Positions 25,928 to 34,374 of a DNA stretch of 64,000 bases are shown here, in pieces. Numbering within the stretch: the stretch's first letter is position 1; every line of letters begins with the position of its first letter. Origin of the DNA: Fibrobacter sp. UWB15 (GTDB taxonomy: Bacteria; Fibrobacterota; Fibrobacteria; Fibrobacterales; Fibrobacteraceae); contig NZ_FXBA01000003.1 in assembly GCF_900177705.1 (NCBI RefSeq), positions 124,001 through 188,000 on the forward strand. The letters are read 5' to 3'. The position numbers and the translations under genes are program-made. A model generated the notes under the pieces. It ran no database searches. It worked only from the letters and a program-made list of their open reading frames with translations, and had not been told where the DNA came from.

Positions 25928-26809
25928 TTATTTCTTTACGGCAATCAAAATGGTGGAACAAAGGATCAAGATGATGCCCGCCATGATGCGTGTCGTCAGC
26001 GTTTCGGCAAAGACAGTCACGCCTATCGTCACTGCAGTCACGGGCTCCAGAGCGCCCAATATCGCCGTCGGCGTAGAACCCACGATACGCACCGCCTTCA
26101 CCATGAAAATGAGCGAGAGCACCGTCGGCACAAGTCCCAGCATAAAGCCCCAGCCCCACGAACTTGCCTGCGTAAACACCGGCGGGAGGCCCGAACCGAG
26201 CGTCACGGAATAAAGCAGCAAAAACACAAGGCAGAAGCAAATGGCGTAAAAAGTCATCTTGACCGAACCCATCTGCAAGTTGATGCGATTTGCCATCACC
26301 ATGTAAATGGCGTAACTGATGGACGACAGGAACACGAGCAGGCACCCCACCGTGCTGAGCGATGCGCCATCTCCCCCGCGGTACAAGAGGGCAATGCCCG
26401 CCATAGAAACCGCAATAGATACAACCGTCCAAATCTTGATTTTTTCCTTGAAGAAAACCGCCATGAGCACCGAGACTTCGAGCGGATAAAGGAACAAGAG
26501 CGTAGAGGCTAGCCCCGCATCCATGTACTTGAACGAGGCGTAATACGTGAGTGAACTCGCGGCAAACATGAAGCCGAACGCGACTAAGATGCGGAACTCG
26601 CGAAACGAAATTTTAAAGCGAGAACCCTTGGAAAGCATGACGAGCATCAGCAACAGCGCCGCCGTAAAGAATCGGTAAAAAAGCACCGTCTCGGGCGAAT
26701 AGTTCTGTGCATACAAATGGAGCGCACCCAGCGGATTCGTGCCATAGCAAATAGCCGAAATGGCTGCAAAAATAAAACCCTTGAGAGAGGCAATCACACG
26801 ATCAACCAT
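25928..26809 (-). CDS. EamA/DMT-family transporter
   Basis: The ATG at 26809 (MVDRVIASLKGF) is preferred over a TTG six bases earlier. The 293-residue protein has ten predicted membrane helices in two EamA repeats; the repeat hallmarks are GTNPLGALHLYAQ near the start, VLFYRFF, ASTLLFLYPLEVSVL in the first half and SSWGWGFMLGLVPTVLSL ... GALEPVTAVTIG in the second. Members export metabolites such as amino acids or purines, and the substrate is not predictable here. A TATCTTTA box lies about 36 nt upstream of the start. Confidence 0.85.
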   Translation of the reverse strand: MVDRVIASLKGFIFAAISAICYGTNPLGALHLYAQNYSPETVLFYRFFTAALLLMLVMLSKGSRFKISFREFRILVAFGFMFAASSLTYYASFKYMDAGLASTLLFLYPLEVSVLMAVFFKEKIKIWTVVSIAVSMAGIALLYRGGDGASLSTVGCLLVFLSSISYAIYMVMANRINLQMGSVKMTFYAICFCLVFLLLYSVTLGSGLPPVFTQASSWGWGFMLGLVPTVLSLIFMVKAVRIVGSTPTAILGALEPVTAVTIGVTVFAETLTTRIMAGIILILCSTILIAVKK

Positions 26810-26951
26810 ATTCAATACCGATAAAATAGAAATAACATTATTAAAGATAGCAGACTACTTCTTTTTTTCTCAAAAAAACAAAAACCAACAACAAATGTAA
26901 AACAAAATTTTCTATCTTTGCGTCCCAAAAAACAGAACAAAGGAGAATAAG

Positions 26952-29900
26952 GTGAATTTTAAACACCTTTCAACAGCTGCATTGTGCGCAGCATTTGCAA
27001 TCAGTGTTACATCTTGTAGCAACGAAGAAACTATCACTAACGACAACCTCAGTATCGTCAGTTCCCTAGATCCAGAAGACTGTAACGACAAAACCGAAGG
27101 AACCATGAACTTCGTGAAGCCCAAAGCCACGATGTACATCTGTTCCGAAGGCGAATGGATTGCCATGAACGACCAGGAAGCCATCCAGTATCGCTGCGAA
27201 TCCAAGGAATTAAAGGACAAGTCCGGCTTTGCCATTATTTGCGACGGCGATACCATCGGAATTATCAATAACGGCAAAGACGGCGCAGACGGTAAAAACG
27301 GCATCGATGGCAAGGATGGTACCGACGGTACGAACGGCTCCAATGGCACGAATGGTAAAAACGGTACGAACGGTACTAACGGTAAGGACGGCATAAGCGC
27401 TGATACCGCAGCCATCAACCAGTCCATTAAAGACGCTTTGAGCGGTTTTTCCAGCAAAAACCAAACGGAAATTGACGAGGCCATCAAGAGCCTGAGCAGC
27501 GCCTCTACACAAAGTCTGAAGGACATCGAAGACGCCCTCAAGAACTTGAGCTCTGCAACGGACAAGTTCGGCGAAGATATCGACAACAGGTTCAACGACG
27601 CCTACAGTAGCTGGAATGCAGAACTTGAAAACAAGTCTTGCGCCATCGTCAATACGGAACGCAACGACGAAACGGCTATCATCACCGTGACAATCCGTTG
27701 CGGCGAAGCCGAAACCAAGATGGAAATCCCGTTCATGCCCGTGAACGAGAACCTCGCCAAGGTGTACAAGAAGCATGTTGTCGTGCGTTTCCCGGTGCAG
27801 GCCAATAAAGAAACAAAAACCGATGACATCTACGAGGAAATCTGGAAGAACCTCAAGGGTGGCGACAATGCAGAACTTACCGTGACGGACCTTGACGAAA
27901 AGTTCGCCCCGAGCGGCAAGGTGTTTATGCAGGACTTGTTCGCCTCTGCCAATAAATCCTTTGTGACAATCGAAGAAACTAACGAAAAGACGGTGGAATA
28001 CAAGGTTGCACGCCTCGAAGGGGATCTCGACATCACGAACCTTACGACCCCGGTTGTGAAGTTCCGTGTCAAGCTGAACTTGACCAACAACGCTTTCGGC
28101 GCCTTTGGCGGATTTGGCTCGAACGCAACGGATGTCATTTACAACGCCTATGCAGACTTGTCCGATGCGTCCGATACGGTTGTCATCGACTTCTTGACCG
28201 ACTACAAGGCCGCCCGCGTAAAGAAGTTGGTTGACGATGGTAACGGTTTTGGTGTTGCAAACGAGCAGGCAAACAAGGAACTTGCCGGTGCCCTTTATTT
28301 GGAAAACAGCGAAGAATATCCGTCTTTCGAACATTATGCCCCCGATCAGATTGGCCTGGCCGAAAACTTCAACAGCATCGTGTGGGTAATGGCCCTCATT
28401 GACCAAAAGGACAAGACTCCGGGTTTTAACTCGGTCTATAACGCTTTCCGCAATGTCTTTGCCGAAAACGGCAACTTTAACACCGCCGTCAATACGACTT
28501 ACGCAGGCAAGGAACACAGCATGTTCTTTGTAGACTACCTCGCTTTGCTTATTGACGCAAACTTCTTCAAGTGGAACCAAATGCAGCATGGCGACTCCAC
28601 TGCTGAAACGAATGTCTGGAGTGGTACGGATGCCGTCTATTACAAGATTTTGCAGAATGGATTTGTGGAAGCCTATAAGCTTAAAGTCGAAGACGCAAAG
28701 GATTTCAATGATCCGTCTGGCTATAGCAGCAAGGTATATAAGTCTGATGTCAAAGGGGGATATTTCCATTACTTTGAATATATCGAAAACGAACAAGGTT
28801 GGTATCCTGTAACACTTTGGGCTGCAGGTGTTGCAACGGTGGAAAAAGTTTGCGATGCTGACGCTGTTAATTCGACCTTCTTCTATAGCTTTGAAGGTCT
28901 TGATGATAATGCCGTTTGTGTATGCAACGATGAAAACTGTGGCTGGCAATATACTGACAATGTATGCTTGGGCCGAAACAAAGGCGATAAGGGATCGGCG
29001 TTCTTTGACGGGAAAATTCAAGAGTATGAGTGCGAATGTAATTCTTCTACTTGCGATGATCTTGTGCCTGGTATTCCGAGCTCTTCGAGCTCTTCCGGTG
29101 AATCGAGCTCTTCCGGTGAATATTCTGAACAGGACGGCATGACCCCGGAAGAACTGGCCAACAATCCGGAATCCAAGCTTTACCTCGGTGAATGCAGCGC
29201 TACTGTAGACGAAGGCAAAGAAAAGCTGTTCGACATCAGGAATGCGGAACTTGCCACGACAACGAGCAAAAAGACCTTTGTATGCGACGGCTCCAAATGG
29301 AGAGAGAAAGATGATCATGACGAGAAATATGGAACATGCTCAAAAGCCGTGATGGAAAAGGGAGTCGTCAAGGAAGAAAATGGTTCCGAACATTATAAGT
29401 GCGATTACCTTGATAAACAGGAAAAATACGAATGGGTTTCTACAGCTAAAGTTGACTTTGATTTACGTAAAGCTTGCCATTATGGCTATGTCAATGAAAA
29501 AGTGGTTACTGAATCCGGTTATGAATATGTTTGTGAAGAAAATTCTGAATATACAGACAACGACGGTAACCATATCCATGAATGGCGTGAACTTAGCTTT
29601 GAGGATATCTATGGCGAATGCGATGAAGATAAGATGAAAAAACAAACCAAAGTAGCTGTTTACGAAGGGAAAAAATACAAGTGTAACTACATTTCTGGAG
29701 GTTATTCCAGCGGATACTCTTGGGTTAAGGCTAGCGATTTGGATGAAAACGCAACGCTTGGAATTTGCACGAGAAATCGAAAAAAAGATGCCGCTATAGT
29801 CGGTGACGCATACTATGAATGTCTTAGTAATGGTAACGCAGAAGGAATCCCCGTAAGTTCTTCCTCCACAGATTGGCTAGAAATTGATGAAAATGAGTAC

Positions 29901-30629
29901 CTTAACGCCAAGTTTGGTTATTGCGATACCGATAGAGGTAATACTAAAAACATTGCAGACATTAAGAGCGAAACCCTCAAGGATGGCGAAAGCCACAGTT
30001 TCAAGTGCTCTATAGCTAAAGAAGTCGTAAATGACTATGGTAAGTGGGTTGACGCCTCCACAGACATTGCTCTCGACCAGATTTGCAACAGAGATAACGA
30101 AGATGCAACTGTTACCAAAGAAAGCGTAATCTATGTCTGTGCGTACAAGGATGAATCATCCATGTATCAGTGGATTACTTCTGATGAGTACTGCGAAACT
30201 CATGGTGAAAATTTGACTTACGGTGGGTATCTTGACTATCCGTTTAGTTCTTCTAGTATGTCTCACTGTGGTGGACGTCTTGAATGTCAAACGGAAACCG
30301 ACAAGAAAATCTGCTATGTCGGTACCGAGTCTTTCGTCAAATTGGATAGCGCGTGGCAATCTGTGGCAGAATATTGCGATAAACATTCTACAGGTTACGC
30401 CTGTGAATTTCCAAAACACGTAGGTGATGATTTGGAGGCATCAACTCTTAAGTATTACGAACAAACGGAATACTATGTAAATACAGAACAAGGTTATAAG
30501 AAAGCAAAAACTGCAGAAGAATATTGCAATGCGTTTAACCCGAATCATGATGGGTTCTGCGTATTTGAATTTGGCATTTATAAGTATTACGAAAGTTCCA
30601 GGAAATGGATCCTTACCGGTTTGTACTAG
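26952..30629 (+). CDS. Large collagen-like lipoprotein with Cys-pair repeats
   Basis: It starts at GTG with AAGGAG upstream and a TATCTTTG box 30 nt before; 1225 residues. The lipoprotein signal ends VTSC (Cys22). Residues about 108-147 are 13 uninterrupted Gly-X-Y triplets, mostly GKD, GTN and GKN; a Ser/Leu-rich coiled-coil-like stretch (about 148-220) follows. A large middle region of unknown fold (about 225-700) ends in a Ser/Gly/Glu linker. The C-terminal 500 residues contain about seven divergent modules of 45-60 residues with the pattern G-x-C ... Y-x-C ... W. The Gly-X-Y run with a lipid anchor resembles bacterial collagen-like surface stalks; the Cys-pair module is not one I recognise. 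A bidirectional terminator follows. Confidence 0.75.
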   Translation: MNFKHLSTAALCAAFAISVTSCSNEETITNDNLSIVSSLDPEDCNDKTEGTMNFVKPKATMYICSEGEWIAMNDQEAIQYRCESKELKDKSGFAIICDGDTIGIINNGKDGADGKNGIDGKDGTDGTNGSNGTNGKNGTNGTNGKDGISADTAAINQSIKDALSGFSSKNQTEIDEAIKSLSSASTQSLKDIEDALKNLSSATDKFGEDIDNRFNDAYSSWNAELENKSCAIVNTERNDETAIITVTIRCGEAETKMEIPFMPVNENLAKVYKKHVVVRFPVQANKETKTDDIYEEIWKNLKGGDNAELTVTDLDEKFAPSGKVFMQDLFASANKSFVTIEETNEKTVEYKVARLEGDLDITNLTTPVVKFRVKLNLTNNAFGAFGGFGSNATDVIYNAYADLSDASDTVVIDFLTDYKAARVKKLVDDGNGFGVANEQANKELAGALYLENSEEYPSFEHYAPDQIGLAENFNSIVWVMALIDQKDKTPGFNSVYNAFRNVFAENGNFNTAVNTTYAGKEHSMFFVDYLALLIDANFFKWNQMQHGDSTAETNVWSGTDAVYYKILQNGFVEAYKLKVEDAKDFNDPSGYSSKVYKSDVKGGYFHYFEYIENEQGWYPVTLWAAGVATVEKVCDADAVNSTFFYSFEGLDDNAVCVCNDENCGWQYTDNVCLGRNKGDKGSAFFDGKIQEYECECNSSTCDDLVPGIPSSSSSSGESSSSGEYSEQDGMTPEELANNPESKLYLGECSATVDEGKEKLFDIRNAELATTTSKKTFVCDGSKWREKDDHDEKYGTCSKAVMEKGVVKEENGSEHYKCDYLDKQEKYEWVSTAKVDFDLRKACHYGYVNEKVVTESGYEYVCEENSEYTDNDGNHIHEWRELSFEDIYGECDEDKMKKQTKVAVYEGKKYKCNYISGGYSSGYSWVKASDLDENATLGICTRNRKKDAAIVGDAYYECLSNGNAEGIPVSSSSTDWLEIDENEYLNAKFGYCDTDRGNTKNIADIKSETLKDGESHSFKCSIAKEVVNDYGKWVDASTDIALDQICNRDNEDATVTKESVIYVCAYKDESSMYQWITSDEYCETHGENLTYGGYLDYPFSSSSMSHCGGRLECQTETDKKICYVGTESFVKLDSAWQSVAEYCDKHSTGYACEFPKHVGDDLEASTLKYYEQTEYYVNTEQGYKKAKTAEEYCNAFNPNHDGFCVFEFGIYKYYESSRKWILTGLY

Positions 30630-30637
30630 AACATGAA

Positions 30638-30667
30638 AACATCCCCGCAAATGCGGGGATGTTTTTT
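30638..30667. terminator. Bidirectional terminator between the collagen-like gene and smc
   Basis: Stem AACATCCCCGC / GCGGGGATGTT with loop AAAT, flanked by A and T runs. Confidence 0.85.
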
Positions 30668-30701
30668 ATAAGAGAAAAGCTCGGACGAACCGAGCAAAAG
30701 A

Positions 30702-33700
30702 TTAAATTGCAAATTTAGTCGCGTCGGCGAGCTGCACACTCGCGATGCGAGAAATACCCTTGATTTCCTGCGTCACACCGTAGAGCATGTCGGCTTCGGC
30801 CATGGTACGCTTGTTATGCGTCACCACGATGAACAAGGTCTGCTTGCTGAATTCGCGGAGCAGCGCCATAAAGCGGCCCACGTTAGCGTCATCGAGCGGG
30901 CCGTCGACTTCGTCCAGCACGCAGTACGGCGACGGCTTTTCCATGTAGATGGCGAACAGCAAGGCCGTTGCAGTCAGGGCGTGTTCACCACCGGAAAGCG
31001 CCTTGATACCGCGCATCTTCTTACCCGTCGGGCGCACGTTGATTTCGATGTCGGCGTCGAGGATATCCATGGGCTTGCCCATTTCGTCCACCTTTTCGAC
31101 AAGGCTCATCTTGGTTTCGCCGTTCAGGAACAGCTTACTGAACACGAACTGGAAGTTTTTCTGGATGCGGGCAAACGTATCGAGGTAACGGCTGCGGGCA
31201 ATGTCGTCGAGCTTGGTGATGGTGCGGTCGAGCGAGGCGCGTGCGCGATCCAAGTCGTCGAACTGCGCTTCGACTTCCAGAAGACGCTTCTTTTCGTCTT
31301 CGTAATCTTCCATCACGTTCACGTTGATGGGGCCAAGTTCCTTAATCTTTCCGCGGAGTTCGCGGATTTCACGATCGGCTTCGGGCTGCGAATACTCGAC
31401 GCGTTCCACGTCTTCGGGGTTCGCAAGGTCAACGCTGTATTCGTTGGTGATACGTTCGGTGAGGCGGTCAAGGTTTGCCTGCAAGGCTTCCTGCCTGCGG
31501 CCCACATCGTTCAATTCCTTCATCTTCTCGATCATGTCGTCGCGGAGGCGGTTGACTTCGCTACGCCATTCTTCGAGGTCGCCCGAAACAAGTTCGTACT
31601 TTTCGCGGGCTAGGTCGCGCTGGTTTTCCAGTTCGCGCAAGGCGGAATCCTTGCTCTGCACCTGGTCAGCGACTCCCCTGCCGTCTTCCTCGTTTTTCTG
31701 GATGGCGGCCTGGTTCTTTTCAATTTCTGCCTTACGGCCCTGAATCGCGTTTTCCAGGAATTCCACCTGTTCGGCGATGTAGTTCAGGCGGTTCGTATTC
31801 TGCGTGAGCTTTGCAGTCTTGTCCTGAGCGCTGCGCTCCAGTTCGCGGACATCTTCTTCCTTTTCGCGGAACATCGTATCCTGTTCGCTAAGTTCGTCGT
31901 TCACGCGGGAATATTCTTCTTCGATCTTTTCGAGAGAAGCCTGGGCGTCCATGAGTTCCTGGTCGCTGTTCTTAGAGGCTTCCGCCGCCTGAATCTTGGA
32001 TTCGGCGTTCTGCATTTCGCCCTGCAACTGCGCAAGTCTGCGGTCGCAGCCGGCGATAATGTTATTCTGGATCGAAATGCCGGCGTTGCCGCCGCGCTTC
32101 ATGTCTTCTTTTTCGCGGATTTCGTCGACCAACGAGGCAAGCATCTGCGTGTCTTCGTCGACCAAATCCTGCAAGCGGCCAATTTCTTCTTCGGCCTGAG
32201 CCACTTCGAGGTTTACGCCTTCCAACAGGCTGTTCGCCTCGGCAATTTCGTTCTTGCGACTGAGCGTTCCGGAAGTCGCCGTACCGCTGCTCATCAGGCC
32301 GCTCGTACGCACAATGCCTTCGGGCGCCACAAAGCAGAGGTCTTCGCCGCGCATGGCTCGCGCAAGGCGCACCGCCGTCGAGAGAGAATCTACGACAAAG
32401 TAACGAGAAAGCAGCGCCTTGAGCCAGCCTGCAATCTGTTCGTCGGCAGTCACGTAATCTTTAAGGCAACCCGTTACACCGTCGCCCTGGAGCGTGCCGG
32501 AATAGGGTTCAGCACCGGCACCCACCAGCGCGAGCACCGCCTTGCCGACGTTTTCGCCCTTCATGGCATCCACCGCGGCAATCGCCGCGTCATCCGAGGC
32601 AACGACCACGGCATCCATCAAGTCACCGAGGGCGGCCTCCACCTGCGCTGCATATTCGGGAGCAGCTTCGATACGTTCCGACAGGAGCCCGCCCACCAGG
32701 TCCGCCTTATGCTCCATGAGCCAGCGGCTAGCGTCAGTGCCCTCGTTGGCAACGCTCTGTAAAACGTCAATTCTAGAGGTGAGCCTTGCCACCTCGTTCT
32801 TCAGTTCCTGCAGTTTCTTCTGGGCTTCGAGCAAGTCGGCGCGTTCGGCATCGAGTCGCTCTTCGCGCGTCGAGCGCTGTTCCGTGAGGCGCTCCAGGTC
32901 GGCATCGGCGGCTTCAAGGCCAGCGTTAATATCGGCCAAGGCCGATTCGGCGCTCGCCTTCTGCGACTGCACCTGTTCCATTTCGCTACGCCACTTGGCG
33001 AGGTTCGCCTGCAACAGCCCCGATTCGGCGTCCATACGCTCGAAACGGCTCTTGAGGGAGTTCACCTGGTTCGTCTTCTGCAGGCGTTCGTTCGCAAGTT
33101 CCCTTGACTGGGTACGCAGGTCATCCACTTTGTCGCGCATGACCTGTAAAATTTCGCGTTCGCGTTCCAGCAGCGCGTTCATTTCGTCCACGTCGCTGTC
33201 GGAACTGAGCACCGCATTTTCTTCTTCCAAACGGGCGCGTTCAGAAAGGAGTTCCTGCACCTTGCCCGTGTTGCGGTCAATTTCTTCCTGGGACTTTTCG
33301 TTCGCGGCTTCCAAGTTCGAAATCACGTCGCGAATGCGGCCCATGCTGTTATTCAAGTCGTTGAGCTCGATGGTCGCCTTCTGCACCTCGCGTTCCAGGT
33401 CGCGGTAGGCGTTTTCGTCTTCGGCAATCAACAGCTTCTTTTCGTCAATCTTTGCCTGCAACACCGTCGCATTCGTCTTCGAATTTTCCACATCGTGGTT
33501 CAGACGGCGGGTCGCGGTATCGAGGGTAGCAAGCCCCTCTTTCATGTCGTCAAACTTGTCGATACTGACCGAGAGGTCCAGTTCGCGCAGGCGCTTGCTG
33601 AGGCGCTTAAATTCGTTGACCTTTTCGGCCTGGGTTTCGTACAGCTTTACGGAACGGCGCACGCTGCGCAGGTTGTCTTCGACACGTTCCATGTCCATCT

Positions 33701-34256
33701 GCACGCGTTCAAGCTGGCGGCGGGTTTCCTTGCGCTGTTGCTTGTACTTGCTCACGCCGGCGGCTTCTTCGAACAGCACGCGGCGGTCGTCGGCCTTGTC
33801 AGAAAGAACCGCCTTGATCATGTCGGCGTTCATCTGCGAATAGGTGCTGGAACCGAGACCCGAGTCAAAAAGCAAGGCATGCACATCGCGCAGGCGGCAT
33901 TCCTGGTTGTTAATCAGGTATTCGCCCGAACCGTCACGATGCACGCGGCGGGTCACAATCACTTCGGAATATTCAGAATTCAGGGTGCCGTCGCTGTTAT
34001 CGATGACAATAGAAACTTCGGCAAGGCTCATGGCGGCACGTTCTTCGGTACCGCTAAAAATCACGTCCTGCATCTTGCTCATACGGAGCGATGCAGCCTT
34101 CTGTTCGCCCAGAACCCAGCGGATAGCGTCGGTAATGTTCGACTTACCGCACCCGTTCGGACCCACCACGGCGGTGAGACCCTTCGTCGGGAAGTTGATT
34201 TCGGTCCTCTGGGCAAAGGACTTAAAGCCAAAAATCTTTAGTTTTGTAATCTGCAC
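30702..34256 (-). CDS. smc: Chromosome segregation protein SMC
   Basis: The GTG at 34256 gives the conserved N-terminus VQITKLKIFGFKSF; upstream codons encode an unrelated leader. The 1184-residue ATPase organises and condenses the chromosome as a dimer. It has the N-terminal ATPase lobe with Walker A GPNGCGKS at 32-39, long coiled-coil arms, a central hinge (GGLLSERIEAAPEYAAQVEAAL through about residue 640), and the C-terminal lobe with signature ALSGGEHALTATALLFAIY and Walker B YCVLDEVDGPLDDAN. A TATCTTTC box (34272-34265) lies 8 nt before the GTG, so the leader is very short. It is divergent from the first EAL gene, sharing a compact promoter region. Confidence 0.96.
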   Translation of the reverse strand: MQITKLKIFGFKSFAQRTEINFPTKGLTAVVGPNGCGKSNITDAIRWVLGEQKAASLRMSKMQDVIFSGTEERAAMSLAEVSIVIDNSDGTLNSEYSEVIVTRRVHRDGSGEYLINNQECRLRDVHALLFDSGLGSSTYSQMNADMIKAVLSDKADDRRVLFEEAAGVSKYKQQRKETRRQLERVQMDMERVEDNLRSVRRSVKLYETQAEKVNEFKRLSKRLRELDLSVSIDKFDDMKEGLATLDTATRRLNHDVENSKTNATVLQAKIDEKKLLIAEDENAYRDLEREVQKATIELNDLNNSMGRIRDVISNLEAANEKSQEEIDRNTGKVQELLSERARLEEENAVLSSDSDVDEMNALLEREREILQVMRDKVDDLRTQSRELANERLQKTNQVNSLKSRFERMDAESGLLQANLAKWRSEMEQVQSQKASAESALADINAGLEAADADLERLTEQRSTREERLDAERADLLEAQKKLQELKNEVARLTSRIDVLQSVANEGTDASRWLMEHKADLVGGLLSERIEAAPEYAAQVEAALGDLMDAVVVASDDAAIAAVDAMKGENVGKAVLALVGAGAEPYSGTLQGDGVTGCLKDYVTADEQIAGWLKALLSRYFVVDSLSTAVRLARAMRGEDLCFVAPEGIVRTSGLMSSGTATSGTLSRKNEIAEANSLLEGVNLEVAQAEEEIGRLQDLVDEDTQMLASLVDEIREKEDMKRGGNAGISIQNNIIAGCDRRLAQLQGEMQNAESKIQAAEASKNSDQELMDAQASLEKIEEEYSRVNDELSEQDTMFREKEEDVRELERSAQDKTAKLTQNTNRLNYIAEQVEFLENAIQGRKAEIEKNQAAIQKNEEDGRGVADQVQSKDSALRELENQRDLAREKYELVSGDLEEWRSEVNRLRDDMIEKMKELNDVGRRQEALQANLDRLTERITNEYSVDLANPEDVERVEYSQPEADREIRELRGKIKELGPINVNVMEDYEDEKKRLLEVEAQFDDLDRARASLDRTITKLDDIARSRYLDTFARIQKNFQFVFSKLFLNGETKMSLVEKVDEMGKPMDILDADIEINVRPTGKKMRGIKALSGGEHALTATALLFAIYMEKPSPYCVLDEVDGPLDDANVGRFMALLREFSKQTLFIVVTHNKRTMAEADMLYGVTQEIKGISRIASVQLADATKFAI

Positions 34257-34272
34257 TTCAAGGCGAAAGATA
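34257..34272 (-). promoter_or_regulatory. TAnnTTT promoter box of smc
   Basis: TATCTTTC on the minus strand followed by 8 nt and the GTG start. This supports the GTG over upstream start codons. Confidence 0.4.
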
Positions 34273-34356
34273 AAAATGATTTTCTCTATAAATGGGCAAA
34301 AACAAGCAAAAAAGCCCAAAAACGGAGTTCGTTCATAAGAGTATTCCAACTTGGAC

Positions 34357-34374
34357 TATCTTTTCAGTAAAAAA
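34357..34374 (+). promoter_or_regulatory. TAnnTTT promoter box of the first EAL gene
   Basis: TATCTTTT at 34357-34364 then 10 nt to the ATG at 34375. A TTG at 34351 would lie upstream of this box, which argues against it as the start. Confidence 0.4.

Noticed and set aside
27210-29318. 702-codon open frame antisense to the collagen-like lipoprotein gene
   Set aside because: The sense gene has a signal peptide, Shine-Dalgarno sequence and repeats; the antisense peptide has no domain or start signals.
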